The notes beneath the pieces were generated by a model. It did not search any database. It had not been told where the DNA came from and worked only from the letters and a program-made list of their open reading frames with translations. The position numbers and the translations under genes were made by a program. From positions 558,001-622,000 of the forward strand of contig NZ_JAVCWH010000001.1 of NCBI RefSeq assembly GCF_030846195.1: DNA of 64,000 nt. The letters run 5' to 3'. Every line of letters begins with the position of its first letter. Within the stretch, counting starts at the first letter, position 1. The DNA comes from Paracoccus yibinensis (lineage in GTDB: Bacteria > Pseudomonadota > Alphaproteobacteria > Rhodobacterales > Rhodobacteraceae). Shown here in pieces: positions 8,887 to 20,933 of this stretch.

Positions 8887-11651
8887 GGGCCAAGCGTCTC
8901 CTCGGTCCGCATCCGGTCCAGCAGGGCGGGAACATGGACCTGGTCGGATTTGTAATTGCCCGTCAGGACATACATGATCAGGTTCACGCCGAACCTGAAG
9001 GCCATCTCGCGCTGCATCTCGCCCTCCCATCCGCTGCCGATGGGAAAGGTGGGATAGCCGTTCTCATCGACGGCCCAGGCTTCGGCCCAGGAATTGCCGC
9101 CGATCACCACGGGGCTGACGCCGTCGTTCAACTGGCGGAAGGGCACCCCCTCGGCGGCTTCGGCCCCGGCGGGGGGCGCCTCCAGCCAGACGGGATTGCC
9201 CTGCCAGCGGCCCGGAAAATCCGACAGCAGATAGAAGCTGCGGGTCAGGACGTGATCGTCGGGGACCGGCGACAAGGGCGGGACCTCCAGCGGCGCGGCC
9301 AGGGTCTGCAGCGCCTGCGACATGTCCGGCCCGCCAACGCCGGCGACATCGCCGTCGCGCGTGTCGAACAGGATCATCCCGCCGGAGCGCAGGAAATGGT
9401 TCAGCCGGACATAGGCCTGCGGCGAGGGCGCAGGCTGCGTGTCGGTGATCGGCCAGTAGAGGAAGGTCAGGACCGACAGGTCGTCCTGGTCCAGGTCGAT
9501 GGCGACCGGCTGGCCCGGCTCGACCGAGGTGCGCTGCGCCAGCACCATCGACAGCCCGCGCAGCCCTTCCAGCGATGCTTCGTCCACACGATCGTCGCCG
9601 GTCACGACATAGGCCAGCGCGACCTCGTTGGCGGCGCGGGCCAGTTCGGGGTTCACGTCCGGCGCCGGTTCTTGGGCCTGAGCCTGAGCCTGGGGCGCGG
9701 GCAGGATCATCACGGCCAGCAGCATGGCCGCCGCGACCCGTCCGCCGCGCGCGATCATCGCCGACCCCAACGCATCCAGCGCCAGCATCAGCGCCGCCAG
9801 CGCCAGAAGCAGGCCGCGCAGATCGCGCCCGGTGGCCGCGCCCGCAGCCTCAACCGTGGCGCCGGGCCACTGGGCCAGCACCAGCGGACCGCCCGCGTTC
9901 AGCGCCACCCGTCGTTCGCCCGCGGCATAGATGCCCGCCGGACGGTCCGGCCCCGGCCCCAGCACCAGGTCGGCCGCCGCGACCGGCGCCAGCCCCTCGG
10001 CGGGCGAGGCGCGGCCAAAGCCGTCCAGCACGGTTTCCGGCGTCCAGAACGGCTGGTCACGATCGTCCGCCCGTTCTTCGGCCGGCGAGACGCGGGCGGT
10101 CTGAACCAGGCGATTCAGCATGTCCACGAACAGGCCCGAGATCGGCAGGTTCGACCATTCGGCATTGGCGGTGACATGGAACAGCACCACCTGCCCCTGC
10201 CCCACGCGGGCGCGTGTCACCAGCGGCGTATTGTCCGACAGCGCGGCCAGTGTCTTTTCCGCCAGATCGGGCGCGGGCTGCGCCATCAGTTGCGCGCGGA
10301 TCGCGACATCCTCCGGCGGGGTCAGCCCGGCGAAGACCCCATCGGCGGCAAAGGGCGCGATCCCGCGCGGATCGCCCCAGGACAGCGCCCCGCCGATGTC
10401 GCGCCCGCCCTGCCGCAGGGCAACGGGGATCAGGGGTTCGTCCTGCAAATCCTCGAACGCGGCCATGCGGGGGCCTGCGAAACGGATCAGCAGCCCCCCT
10501 TCATCGACCCAGGCGGCCAGGTCATCGGCTTCGGCCAGATCGACCTGGTCGGCCAGCACGATCACGTCCGGCGCGGTGTTCAGGACATCGCCAAGTCCAC
10601 CTTCCACCAGATCGGTCGTGGGCGTCAGCGCACGGCGAAGATAATGCAGTTGCGACAAAAGCTGCTGCCCCTCAGCCTGCCGGTCCGCCTCGCCCACCAA
10701 GCCCACCTTGCGGCGTTTGACCCGGTCGTCGGCCAAGACCACAGCACCGGCATGAGCCTCGCCCTCGACTTGGAAGCGGGTGATGCGGTTGCGCAGTTCG
10801 GGCGGCAGGTCGATGGCCGTGGGGCGGGTGCTGATCCCCGCAGCCGTGGCCGCATCGCCAGGGGTCAGGCGGGCCAGTTCGCGTTCGACGCCCTGCGGGT
10901 CGGGACCGATGGCCAGGATCGCAGGCGCGGCCTCGTCCGTGGCGGACAGCGTCAGGGACGGGGTGTCGCCAGCATGGAGCGACAGCGACCGAAGGGCGCG
11001 CGCGGGCGGGACCACCGTCACCGGCCCGCGGTCGGCCACGGCCGCAAGCCAGGCGGCGCGGTTCGGGTGATCCAACCCGTCGCTGATCCACAGGGTGGAA
11101 AGCTGGCCCTCGGGGACGGCAGCCAGGGTCGCGCTGGGATCATCGGGAAGGCCCGTAGGCCAGGACACCGGTTGCGCGGCGCGCAGGCCCGCCAGCAAGG
11201 TATCGGCGGGGGCAAAGGGCAATGCGCCGGGCGCGGGACGGCCATCGGCCAGCAGCAGGGCAGCGGGGCGACCCTGGGCTGCCGCGTCCGACAACGCGGA
11301 TTCGGCGCGTGTCACGCGGGCGGGCCAATCGGGCGCGGCGGACCAGCCTGCATCCAGCACCACCAGCAGCGGGCCGGTCTGATTGCCGGGCGCCGCCGGC
11401 TTCCAGCTTGGTCCGGCGAAGGCCAGGATCATCGCGGCCACCGCCGCCAGGCGCAGCAGCAGCAGCCACCAGGGCGTGCGCCGCGCAATCGGAACGCGGT
11501 CCAGCAATCCCCGCAGCAGCGCCACGCCGGGAAAGGCAACCTGGCGCGGCGCGGGCGGCAGGGCGCGCAGGATCACCCACAGCACCGGCAGCGCAATCAG
11601 CGCGGTCAGCACCCAGGGGGCCGCGAAGCCTATGGGACCCAGCATCAACAT
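8883..11651 (-). CDS. BatA-type N-terminal domain and DUF4159 protein
   Basis: A 922-residue inner-membrane protein. The N-terminus (APWVLTALIALPVLWVILRA and LPPAPRQVAFPGVALLRGL) is the BatA/aerotolerance-type double membrane hairpin, followed by a vWA-like region (LLVVLDAGWSAAPDW) and a GATase-like stretch (DVIVLADQVDLAEADDL). After a further membrane segment near residue 620 comes a C-terminal DUF4159 domain (VLTFLYWPITDTQP, GGMILFDTRDGD, FPIGSGWEGEMQRE). The start overlaps the DUF58 stop by one base (TGATG); a second in-frame ATG lies two codons on. Role unknown; such proteins pair with MoxR ATPases and DUF58 proteins, which are thought to assemble or chaperone metal- or envelope-associated complexes. 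Confidence 0.85.
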   Translation of the reverse strand: MLMLGPIGFAAPWVLTALIALPVLWVILRALPPAPRQVAFPGVALLRGLLDRVPIARRTPWWLLLLRLAAVAAMILAFAGPSWKPAAPGNQTGPLLVVLDAGWSAAPDWPARVTRAESALSDAAAQGRPAALLLADGRPAPGALPFAPADTLLAGLRAAQPVSWPTGLPDDPSATLAAVPEGQLSTLWISDGLDHPNRAAWLAAVADRGPVTVVPPARALRSLSLHAGDTPSLTLSATDEAAPAILAIGPDPQGVERELARLTPGDAATAAGISTRPTAIDLPPELRNRITRFQVEGEAHAGAVVLADDRVKRRKVGLVGEADRQAEGQQLLSQLHYLRRALTPTTDLVEGGLGDVLNTAPDVIVLADQVDLAEADDLAAWVDEGGLLIRFAGPRMAAFEDLQDEPLIPVALRQGGRDIGGALSWGDPRGIAPFAADGVFAGLTPPEDVAIRAQLMAQPAPDLAEKTLAALSDNTPLVTRARVGQGQVVLFHVTANAEWSNLPISGLFVDMLNRLVQTARVSPAEERADDRDQPFWTPETVLDGFGRASPAEGLAPVAAADLVLGPGPDRPAGIYAAGERRVALNAGGPLVLAQWPGATVEAAGAATGRDLRGLLLALAALMLALDALGSAMIARGGRVAAAMLLAVMILPAPQAQAQAQEPAPDVNPELARAANEVALAYVVTGDDRVDEASLEGLRGLSMVLAQRTSVEPGQPVAIDLDQDDLSVLTFLYWPITDTQPAPSPQAYVRLNHFLRSGGMILFDTRDGDVAGVGGPDMSQALQTLAAPLEVPPLSPVPDDHVLTRSFYLLSDFPGRWQGNPVWLEAPPAGAEAAEGVPFRQLNDGVSPVVIGGNSWAEAWAVDENGYPTFPIGSGWEGEMQREMAFRFGVNLIMYVLTGNYKSDQVHVPALLDRMRTEETLGP

Positions 11652-12535
11652 CAGTCGGCAAGCACCTGATAAAGCCAGCTTAGCGCCACGGCGGGGGCAT
11701 GGCCGGTCGAATGGTGGCCGAACTGCCAGCCCGCCTGGGTCGCCCGGCGGCGCAGCCAGTCGCGGCGTTCCGCCAGACGCGCCAGATAGGCATCGCGCAG
11801 CCCGCCCGCATCGCGGCTGTCATGGCGGACGGCGCCCGACAGGGACCGGAACAGCACCGCGCCCTCGTAAGGGAAAACCTCCTCGTCCGGGTCCAGGATC
11901 TGCATCAGAACACCGGTGACGCCGATGCCCGCCGCTCGGGCCAGCAGCGCATCGACCCAGGCCGTGTCGGTCAGGAAATCCGACAGGATCACCAGACGCT
12001 GGTTGGGGCGCAACATGTCGGGGGACGGCGCGTCGTCGTCGCCGGGGATCGGCACGGAGGCGGCGATCTGTTCGGCCAGCCGGTCCGCCTGGACCCGGCC
12101 CGCGCGGGCTGGCTGGCCCAGCAGGCCCACCTTCTCGCCCCCCCGCAGCAGAACCATCGCCAGCGCCAGCGCCAGAAGATGCGCCCGGTCCGCCTTGGTC
12201 GGCCGGTCGGGCGAACCCGCATAACCCATCCCCTGCCCGGCCGAGATCCAGAGGCCGACCGCCTGCGCCGTCTGCGCCTCTCGGTCGCGGACGAATTGTG
12301 CGTCCGACCGTGCGGACCGGCGCCAGTCGATCGACCGGGCAGAATCGCCCTGGGCGGCGGGGCGGTATTGCCAGAAATCTTCCCCGGGACCGCTGCGGCG
12401 CAGGCCGTGGGCGCCCGGCGCGATCATCGCGGCAAGCCGTTCCGCCGACAGGATCAGCGCCGGCAGATGGCCGCTGGCCGACTGCGCCCCCGATCTGAGG
12501 GTGGCGGCGCGGAGATCGGCGGGGCGTTGTGTCAA
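11651..12535 (-). CDS. DUF58 domain protein
   Basis: Cytosolic DUF58 protein of 294 residues, the regular partner of MoxR AAA+ ATPases. It shows the family segment GEDFWQYRPAAQGDSARSID followed by WRRSARSD, with a vWA-like region further on (RLVILSDFLTDTAWVDALLA). It starts 7 bp after moxR and its stop overlaps the next start by one base, so all four genes of the module are probably translated from one message. Function is inferred from context only. Confidence 0.9.
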   Translation of the reverse strand: MTQRPADLRAATLRSGAQSASGHLPALILSAERLAAMIAPGAHGLRRSGPGEDFWQYRPAAQGDSARSIDWRRSARSDAQFVRDREAQTAQAVGLWISAGQGMGYAGSPDRPTKADRAHLLALALAMVLLRGGEKVGLLGQPARAGRVQADRLAEQIAASVPIPGDDDAPSPDMLRPNQRLVILSDFLTDTAWVDALLARAAGIGVTGVLMQILDPDEEVFPYEGAVLFRSLSGAVRHDSRDAGGLRDAYLARLAERRDWLRRRATQAGWQFGHHSTGHAPAVALSWLYQVLAD

Positions 12536-12542
12536 GACGCCC

Positions 12543-13550
<1,008 letters not shown>

Positions 13551-13613
13551 GACAACGTCCCTTCGCTGCTTTAGACGAACCATAAGAGGATATCGGAAAG
13601 GCGACCACAGAGA

Positions 13614-14156
13614 ATGGCAGATCGCGGTGACAAAGCTGTGAGCGCCGAAGGCATTGCCGCCGCGGCCAGCAAGGCGGCCAAGGGGGGCCTGCCGCCCGTG
13701 CATCTGTGGAACTCGCCCTTCTGCGGCGACCTGGACATGGAGATCCGCGCCGACGGCAGCTGGTTCTATCAGGGCACGCCCATCGGCCGCCCCGCCATGG
13801 TCCGGCTTTTCTCGACGATCCTGAAGCGAGAAGGGGACAGCTTCTTCCTGGTGACGCCGGTCGAGAAGGTGGGCATCCGCGTTGTGGACGCGCCTTTCCT
13901 CGCAATCGACGCCGATATCCTGCCCGATGCCGTGACGTTCACCACGAACGTGGGCGACCGGGTCACGGCCGGGCCGGACAACCCCATTACCCTGCGCGGC
14001 ACCCCTGACGCGCCGCGTCCCTATGTCCATGTGCGCGCCGGGCTGGAAGCCCTGATCGACCGCAAGACCTTCTATCGCCTCGCCGCCGCCGCGGCCGAGG
14101 ATGCGGGCCGCGCGGGCATCCGGTCGGGCGGCGTGTTCTTTCCGCTGGAACCCTGA
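13614..14156 (+). CDS. DUF1285 domain protein
   Basis: Conserved alphaproteobacterial protein of 180 residues and unknown function. Motifs typical of the family are PPVHLWNPxFCGDLDMEIR-like text (here PPVHLWNSPFCGDLDMEI), GSWFYQGTPIGRPAMVRLFS, VEKVGIRVVDAPFLA and a C-terminal FPLEP ending. Its stop overlaps the hyi start by one base. The gene is divergent from moxR. Confidence 0.88.
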   Translation: MADRGDKAVSAEGIAAAASKAAKGGLPPVHLWNSPFCGDLDMEIRADGSWFYQGTPIGRPAMVRLFSTILKREGDSFFLVTPVEKVGIRVVDAPFLAIDADILPDAVTFTTNVGDRVTAGPDNPITLRGTPDAPRPYVHVRAGLEALIDRKTFYRLAAAAAEDAGRAGIRSGGVFFPLEP

Positions 14157-14911
14157 TGCCCCGCTTCGCCGCCAACCTGACGATGCTGTTCACCGAACTG
14201 CCGATGCTGGAGCGATTCGCCGCCGCGGCGGATGCAGGGTTCCAGGGGGTCGAGATCCTGTTTCCCTATGACATCCCCGCCCGCGACCTGTCGCGCGCAG
14301 CCATTTCGGCGGGGCTGGAATTCGTGCTGATGAACACGCCGCCGCCCAACTGGGCAGGCGGGCCGCGCGGTTTTGCCGCCGAGCCGGGGCTTGAGGATCG
14401 TTTCCGCAGCGATTTCGACCGCGCGCTGCGCTTTGCCGAGGCGTTGCGGGCGCGCCATGTTCACGTCATGGCAGGCTACGCCCAAGGCCCCGAGGCGCGT
14501 GCCACATTCACACGCAACCTGGCCTGGGCGGCGGATCGCGCCCCCCATGTCAGCCTGACGGTCGAGCCGCTGAACCCCGTGGATCAGCCGGGCTATTTCC
14601 TGGCGGATTTCGACCTGGCGGCCGAAATCATCGCCGAAGTCGGCGCGCCGAATCTGGGGCTGCAATTCGACAGCTATCATGCCCAGTTGATCACGGGGGA
14701 CGCGATGGCAGTCTGGCGCAGACATGCGGGCATCGTCCGTCATATCCAGGTCGCGGGTGTTCCCGGACGCCACGAACCGGCGGGCGGGATGATCGACTAT
14801 CCGGGCTTTTTCGCCGCCCTGGATCAATCGGGCTACAAGGGCTGGGTCAGCGCCGAATACAATCCCCGGTCCCTGACCGAACAGGGTCTGGGCTGGCTGC
14901 CGCGGAGGTGA
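14156..14911 (+). CDS. hyi: Hydroxypyruvate isomerase family protein
   Basis: TIM-barrel sugar-phosphate-isomerase-like enzyme expected to interconvert hydroxypyruvate and tartronate semialdehyde in glyoxylate metabolism. The 251-residue protein starts MPRFAANLTMLFTELP and carries GVEILFPYD, VEPLNPVDQPGYFL (metal-binding glutamate), LGLQFDSYHAQ (metal-binding Asp and His), HIQVAGVPGRHEP and a C-terminal VSAEYNP glutamate, the order seen in Hyi. No glyoxylate carboligase or reductase is adjacent, so the substrate could differ (2-oxo-tetronate isomerase OtnI is a close relative). Confidence 0.85.
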   Translation: MPRFAANLTMLFTELPMLERFAAAADAGFQGVEILFPYDIPARDLSRAAISAGLEFVLMNTPPPNWAGGPRGFAAEPGLEDRFRSDFDRALRFAEALRARHVHVMAGYAQGPEARATFTRNLAWAADRAPHVSLTVEPLNPVDQPGYFLADFDLAAEIIAEVGAPNLGLQFDSYHAQLITGDAMAVWRRHAGIVRHIQVAGVPGRHEPAGGMIDYPGFFAALDQSGYKGWVSAEYNPRSLTEQGLGWLPRR

Positions 14912-15041
14912 GGCGGTCTGCCCTGGCAATGGAACCCGATGCAGATCAAACCGTTAAACGTTCGATCGCCCTAAGGGCACAGGCCGGGCCGCATCCCTTC
15001 CAGGATACAGGCATGGCAGTCAACACAAAGGAGCCGTTGCC

Positions 15042-15116
15042 ATGAACTCGATCATCTACATCGTCGGCCTGGTCGTCGTCGTCTTGTTCATCCTGTCCTT
15101 CCTGGGACTGCGCTAG
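15042..15116 (+). CDS. 24-residue single-span membrane peptide
   Basis: Short open frame encoding a 24-residue peptide that is almost entirely one hydrophobic segment (starts MNSIIYIVG, ends SFLGLR) with a single terminal arginine. The start has AAAGGAG eight bases upstream, as strong a ribosome site as any in the window. It lies alone between hyi and typA on the same strand. Function unknown; it resembles small inner-membrane peptides that bind larger membrane complexes. Confidence rests on the ribosome site and composition only. Confidence 0.6.
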   Translation: MNSIIYIVGLVVVVLFILSFLGLR

Positions 15117-15210
15117 GACCCGATGCGCGGCGCCATGGCGGCGCCGCGATTGCGTCTGGTCTTTCGGACGACTTTTCTGTAGGGCGACCGCGAATTGAAA
15201 AGGGTCGTTC

Positions 15211-17031
15211 ATGGATATCCGCAACATCGCCATCATTGCTCACGTTGACCACGGCAAGACGACGCTGGTCGACCAGCTGTTGCGCCAGTCCGGGGCCTTC
15301 CGCGAGAACCAGGCCGTCGCCGAACGGGCGATGGACAGCAACGACATCGAACGCGAACGCGGCATCACCATCCTGGCCAAGGCGACTTCGGTCGAATGGA
15401 AGGGCACGCGCATCAACATCGTGGACACGCCGGGCCACGCCGATTTCGGCGGCGAGGTGGAACGGATCCTGTCCATGGTCGATGGCGTCTGCCTGCTGGT
15501 CGATGCCGCCGAAGGTCCGATGCCGCAGACGAAGTTCGTGACCTCGAAGGCGCTGGCGCTTGGGCTGCGTCCGATCGTGGTGCTGAACAAGGTGGACAAG
15601 CCCGCCGCCGAACCCGACAACGCGCTGAACGATGTCTTCGACCTCTTCGCGAACCTGGGCGCCAATGACGAACAGCTGGACTTCCCGCATGTCTATGCAA
15701 GCGGCATCGGCGGGTGGGCGGACGAGACGCTGGACGGTCCGCGCAAGGACATGTCGGCGCTGTTCGACCTGATCCTGTCGCATGTCCAGCCGCCGAAGCA
15801 GATTGCCCGCGTGGACGAGCCGTTCCAGATGCTGGCGACCACCTTGTCCGCCGACCCCTTCCTGGGCCGCCTGCTGACCGGCCGGGTCGAGGCGGGCCGC
15901 GCCAAGGCGGGCGACACCGTCAAGGCGCTGTCGCGCGACGGCGAGCGGATCGAGCAGTTCCGCATCAGCAAGGTCCTGGCCTTCCGCGGCCTGACCCAGA
16001 CCCCCATCGACGAGGCGCAGGCCGGCGACATCGTGACCCTTGCCGGCATGTCCAAAGCCACCGTCGCCGACACCATCTGCGCGCTGGACATCGACACCGC
16101 CCTGCCCGCGCAGCCCATCGATCCGCCCACCATCAGCGTGACCTTTGGTATCAACGACTCGCCCCTGGCAGGCCAGGACGGCAAGAAGGTCCAGTCCCGC
16201 GTCATCCGCGAGCGCCTGATGCGCGAGGCCGAGGTGAACGTCGCAATCAAGGTCGAGGACACGCCGGGCGGCGACGCCTTTGTCGTCTCGGGCCGGGGCG
16301 AATTGCAGATGGGCGTGCTGATCGAGAACATGCGCCGCGAGGGCTTCGAGCTGTCGATCAGCCGTCCCCGCGTGATCTTCCGCGAGGAAGACGGCCAGCG
16401 CATGGAGCCGATCGAGGAAGTCATCATCGACGTGGACGACGACTATACCGGCGTGGTGATCGAAAAGCTGACCGGCGAGCGCAAGGGCGACATGGTGGAC
16501 ATGCGCCCGGCAGGCGTGGGCAAGACCCGGATCGTGGCCCATGTGCCGTCGCGGGGGCTGATCGGATATCATGGCGAATTCATGACCGACACGCGCGGCA
16601 ACGGCGTGCTGAACCGCATCTTCCACGGCTGGGCGCCCTACAAGGGTCCGATCCAGGGCCGCCGCCAGGGCGTTCTCATCAGCATGGAGGACGGTGTGTC
16701 CGTCGCCTATGCGCTGTGGAACCTGGAGGACCGGGGCAAGATGTTCATCGGCGCGCAGGAGCAGCTTTATACCGGCATGATCATCGGCGAGCACAGCCGC
16801 GACAACGACCTGGAAGTGAACCCGCTGAAGGGCAAGAAGCTGACCAACGTCCGCGCATCCGGCACGGACGAAGCCGTGCGCCTGACGCCCCCGGTTCGCA
16901 TGTCGCTGGAAGAAGCCATCGCCTATGTCAACGACGACGAACTGGTCGAGGTGACGCCCAAGAACATCCGCCTGCGCAAGCGTTACCTGGATCCCCACGA
17001 ACGCAAGCGCCAGGCCCGCGCCGAGGGCTGA
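15211..17031 (+). CDS. typA: Ribosome-associated translational GTPase TypA/BipA
   Basis: GTPase of the translation-factor class that binds ribosomes under stress. The 606-residue protein has G1 [15 protein letters not shown], the switch region [15 protein letters not shown]3 [14 protein letters not shown] and G4 LNKVDKP, then the EF-G-like domains and the BipA C-terminal domain ([20 protein letters not shown] and [17 protein letters not shown]). Length is normal. It stands as a single gene. Confidence 0.97.
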   Translation: MDIRNIAIIAHVDHGKTTLVDQLLRQSGAFRENQAVAERAMDSNDIERERGITILAKATSVEWKGTRINIVDTPGHADFGGEVERILSMVDGVCLLVDAAEGPMPQTKFVTSKALALGLRPIVVLNKVDKPAAEPDNALNDVFDLFANLGANDEQLDFPHVYASGIGGWADETLDGPRKDMSALFDLILSHVQPPKQIARVDEPFQMLATTLSADPFLGRLLTGRVEAGRAKAGDTVKALSRDGERIEQFRISKVLAFRGLTQTPIDEAQAGDIVTLAGMSKATVADTICALDIDTALPAQPIDPPTISVTFGINDSPLAGQDGKKVQSRVIRERLMREAEVNVAIKVEDTPGGDAFVVSGRGELQMGVLIENMRREGFELSISRPRVIFREEDGQRMEPIEEVIIDVDDDYTGVVIEKLTGERKGDMVDMRPAGVGKTRIVAHVPSRGLIGYHGEFMTDTRGNGVLNRIFHGWAPYKGPIQGRRQGVLISMEDGVSVAYALWNLEDRGKMFIGAQEQLYTGMIIGEHSRDNDLEVNPLKGKKLTNVRASGTDEAVRLTPPVRMSLEEAIAYVNDDELVEVTPKNIRLRKRYLDPHERKRQARAEG

Positions 17032-17296
17032 CCTCGCCCTGACCTGACCATTTGGCGAAGTTCGCAGACCCCCTGCACCGTGTTAACCTTGAGCCGATGG
17101 AACCCGTGTCGGGATCGTCGGCGCATGTCCCTGGTGTCTGGTGATACGGTCTTGTGGTGTTTGCGACGGTGCCCTGCATCCGATGGATCGGCCGCAATCC
17201 CGCTTGTCGACGTTATTGGCAGGGAACCAGCCGGGAAAGGATCGGTTCAAGATATGGGAGGGGCGTCCGGCGCCACCCCTGCACGTTTGTCCCGCC

Positions 17297-17974
17297 ATGA
17301 ACCTCGTTGACCAGGACAGCCGCGTGAGCAAGCACAACGACATCATGAAGGGCCTGGGGCTGCACGGGCAGGCGGTGGTTGCCACGCTGGAAATCATCGT
17401 TGATCCCGACGGTCGCGGCCCCGATCTTCCCGATGTCGCCAGGCGCATCGGAATTCCGGTCGATGATCTTCGCCGCATCTTTCCCGATGATCGCAGCCTG
17501 CTGATCGCCGTGGCGGAACAGGCCTTGGTCCGGTTGATGGACTCCTGCACGAAGGCGGTCGTGAAGGTCAATCCCGACGACGCGGTGGGCCAGTTCCTTG
17601 CGCTGGGCAAGGCCTATATCCGCTGGGCGGTGGATCATCGGGTGCAGTTCCGGCTGATTTCCGGTCATCCGGCGCTGGATGCCGCGCGGGAACCTGAATT
17701 GCGCCGTTACCTGGATTCCGTGATCGACCTGATGACGCGAATGCTGGAACGCGCGCGCGATGCAGGCCACCTGCGCCAGGACGAGAATATCCCGTTGCTG
17801 GTCCTGTCCTCGCGTGCCTTCGCCGTTGGTCTGGCGCAGATGATCGTCGAGGGCCGGTTGGAAACCCAACCAAACGCCTGCACCCCGCTGGAGGCGGCAG
17901 AGCAGGCGATGGCGGATTTCGTGACCCGGATTGCCCGCGCCACGACCCGGCGAAAGCGTCGCGGCAGGGGGTGA
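17297..17974 (+). CDS. TetR/AcrR-type transcriptional regulator
   Basis: Predicted DNA-binding regulator of about 225 residues. The N-terminal part (VATLEIIVDPDGRGPDLPDV then ARRIGIPVDDLRRIFPDDRS) follows the TetR helix-turn-helix pattern but is unusually divergent. The C-terminal half (residues 90-210) is helical with IRWAVDHRVQFRLISG, like the WHG-type ligand domains of TetR proteins. The ATG at 17297 is a guess; ATG 17345 is an alternative closer to the HTH. It lies directly upstream of the ahcY leader, but whether it regulates that operon cannot be told. Confidence 0.6.
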   Translation: MNLVDQDSRVSKHNDIMKGLGLHGQAVVATLEIIVDPDGRGPDLPDVARRIGIPVDDLRRIFPDDRSLLIAVAEQALVRLMDSCTKAVVKVNPDDAVGQFLALGKAYIRWAVDHRVQFRLISGHPALDAAREPELRRYLDSVIDLMTRMLERARDAGHLRQDENIPLLVLSSRAFAVGLAQMIVEGRLETQPNACTPLEAAEQAMADFVTRIARATTRRKRRGRG

Positions 17975-18304
17975 CGGCCCAGGCTGCGGCTGGCGGTTTC
18001 AGTGATGCTATTTGACATCGCGGTCAGCCTGCCCCAGGGCCGACCCAGCCTTAATCATATTTTCAGATTTTTCTGACAGCCTGCTGGTTCGAAGGGTGGC
18101 TGCCGTCACCCGCAGCTGGCTTGTCGCAGGGAAGGAAGACGCGTGGCGCACCGCCGTCTTCCGGGCTGCGGCGGATCTGGGGTTCCGCCGCAGCCACATC
18201 CCCATCGCCTGGGCGGCGTCGGGCACGGCAGCCATTTTCGCTTTCGGTCGCGGCGGCCTTGGGCTATCCCATCCCCGACCGCAGCAGATGAAAGACGAAC
18301 CGCC
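17975..18304 (+). promoter_or_regulatory. 330-nt leader of ahcY-metK with strong hairpins
   Basis: Non-coding stretch before the ahcY GTG. It contains a perfect 12-bp stem (18164-18175 with 18184-18195, 8-base loop TCTGGGGT) and, just before it, a 7-bp stem GGAAGAC/GTCTTCC (18134-18140 with 18156-18162). An AT-rich patch around 18051-18075 could hold a promoter; TTGACA occurs at 18012-18017 but has no good -10 partner at 17 bp. No T-run follows the hairpins. I looked for SAH and SAM/SAH riboswitch cores and recognised neither, so this is a structured leader of unknown type. Confidence 0.45.
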
Positions 18305-19696
18305 GTGAAAGACTATATCATCAGGGATATCTCGCTGGCCGATTTCGGCCGCAAGGAACTGGACATCGCCGAAACGGAAATGCCCGGCCTGATGGCACTG
18401 CGGGCGGAATATGGTGCGGCCAAGCCCCTGGCCGGCGCCCGGATCGCGGGCAGCCTGCACATGACGGTTCAGACCGCCGTGCTGATCGAAACGCTGGTGG
18501 CGCTTGGCGCCGATGTCCGCTGGGCGTCCTGCAACATCTACTCGACCCAGGACCACGCCGCCGCAGCCATCGCGGCATCCGGTGTGCCGGTCTTCGCCAT
18601 CAAGGGCGAGACGCTGGTGGATTACTGGGCCTATACCGACAAGATCTTCCAGTTCCCGGAAGGCACCTGCAACATGATCCTGGACGACGGCGGGGACGCG
18701 ACCATGTATGTCCTGCTGGGCGCGCGGGTCGAGGCGGGCGAAACCGGCCTGATCGACGTTCCCACCAGCGAGGAAGAAGAAGCCCTGTTCGCCCAGATCC
18801 GCAAGCGCCTGGCGGAAAGCCCCGGCTGGTTCACCCGCCAGCGCGACGCCATCAAGGGCGTCAGCGAGGAGACGACCACGGGCGTCCATCGCCTTTACGA
18901 CCTGCACAAGAAGGGCCTGCTGCCCTTCCCTGCGATCAACGTGAACGACAGCGTCACCAAGTCGAAATTCGACAACAAGTACGGCTGCAAGGAATCGCTG
19001 GTCGACGGCATCCGCCGCGCCACCGACACGATGATGGCGGGCAAGGTTGCGGTCGTCTGCGGCTATGGCGATGTGGGCAAGGGATCGGCCGCATCCCTGC
19101 GCGGCGCGGGCGCGCGGGTGAAGGTCACGGAAGTGGACCCGATCTGCGCCCTGCAGGCCGCTATGGACGGGTTCGAGGTCGTCCTGCTGGAGGATGTGGC
19201 CGACAGCGCCGACATCTTCGTCACCACCACCGGCAACCGCGACGTGATCCGCATCGAGCATATGCGCGCCATGAAGGACATGGCGATCGTCGGCAATATC
19301 GGCCATTTCGACAACGAAATCCAGGTGGCCAGCCTGCGCAACCATAAATGGACCAACATCAAGGACCAGGTGGACATGATCGAGATGCCTTCGGGCAATC
19401 GCATCATCCTGCTATCCCAGGGCCGGTTGCTGAACCTGGGCAATGCCACGGGCCATCCGTCCTTCGTCATGTCGGCCAGCTTCACCAACCAGGTTCTGGC
19501 CCAGATCGAACTGTGGACCAAGGGCGACGAATACGCGCCTGGCGTCTATATCCTGCCCAAGGCCTTGGACGAAAAGGTCGCGCGCCTGCATCTGGACAAG
19601 GTGGGCGCGAAGTTGACAGAACTGTCGCGCGAACAGGCCGACTATATCGGCGTGGCGCCCGAAGGCCCCTTCAAGTCAGATCATTACCGGTATTGA
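18305..19696 (+). CDS. ahcY: Adenosylhomocysteinase
   Basis: Hydrolyses S-adenosylhomocysteine to adenosine and homocysteine, closing the activated methyl cycle. From the GTG at 18305 the protein is 463 residues, the usual length. It shows [37 protein letters not shown], the NAD-binding [20 protein letters not shown], and ends FKSDHYRY, the conserved C-terminal signature. No ATG in frame lies nearby, and no strong ribosome site precedes the GTG, which suggests control within the leader. metK follows after 4 bases. Confidence 0.97.
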   Translation: MKDYIIRDISLADFGRKELDIAETEMPGLMALRAEYGAAKPLAGARIAGSLHMTVQTAVLIETLVALGADVRWASCNIYSTQDHAAAAIAASGVPVFAIKGETLVDYWAYTDKIFQFPEGTCNMILDDGGDATMYVLLGARVEAGETGLIDVPTSEEEEALFAQIRKRLAESPGWFTRQRDAIKGVSEETTTGVHRLYDLHKKGLLPFPAINVNDSVTKSKFDNKYGCKESLVDGIRRATDTMMAGKVAVVCGYGDVGKGSAASLRGAGARVKVTEVDPICALQAAMDGFEVVLLEDVADSADIFVTTTGNRDVIRIEHMRAMKDMAIVGNIGHFDNEIQVASLRNHKWTNIKDQVDMIEMPSGNRIILLSQGRLLNLGNATGHPSFVMSASFTNQVLAQIELWTKGDEYAPGVYILPKALDEKVARLHLDKVGAKLTELSREQADYIGVAPEGPFKSDHYRY

Positions 19697-19700
19697 GTTC

Positions 19701-20879
<1,179 letters not shown>

Positions 20880-20884
20880 GGGCG

Positions 20885-20907
20885 GCGGGGTGGAAGCCCC
20901 ACCCCGC
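20885..20907. terminator. Hairpin between metK and the convergent START-domain gene
   Basis: A perfect 9-bp stem GCGGGGTGG/CCACCCCGC (20885-20893 with 20899-20907) and a 5-base loop lies 5 bases after metK and 26 bases before the end of the gene on the other strand. A weak T-rich stretch follows on the plus side. A second short inverted repeat (GGGTG/CACCC near 20925-20938) serves the minus side. Likely a bidirectional transcript end. Confidence 0.5.
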
Positions 20908-20933
20908 GCGGTCTTCTGTTGCCGGGTGGGCCT

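Noticed and set aside
8934..11669. 911-codon open frame on the plus strand
   Set aside because: Antisense to the DUF4159 gene; composition is arginine/glutamine/histidine-rich as expected for the reverse reading of high-GC codons, with no domain or ribosome site.
15088..16998. 636-codon open frame on the minus strand
   Set aside because: Antisense to typA, which is complete and unmistakable.
18281..18310. SAM/SAH riboswitch just before ahcY
   Set aside because: The conserved core sequences I know for SAH and SAM/SAH riboswitches were not found; only a structured leader is claimed.
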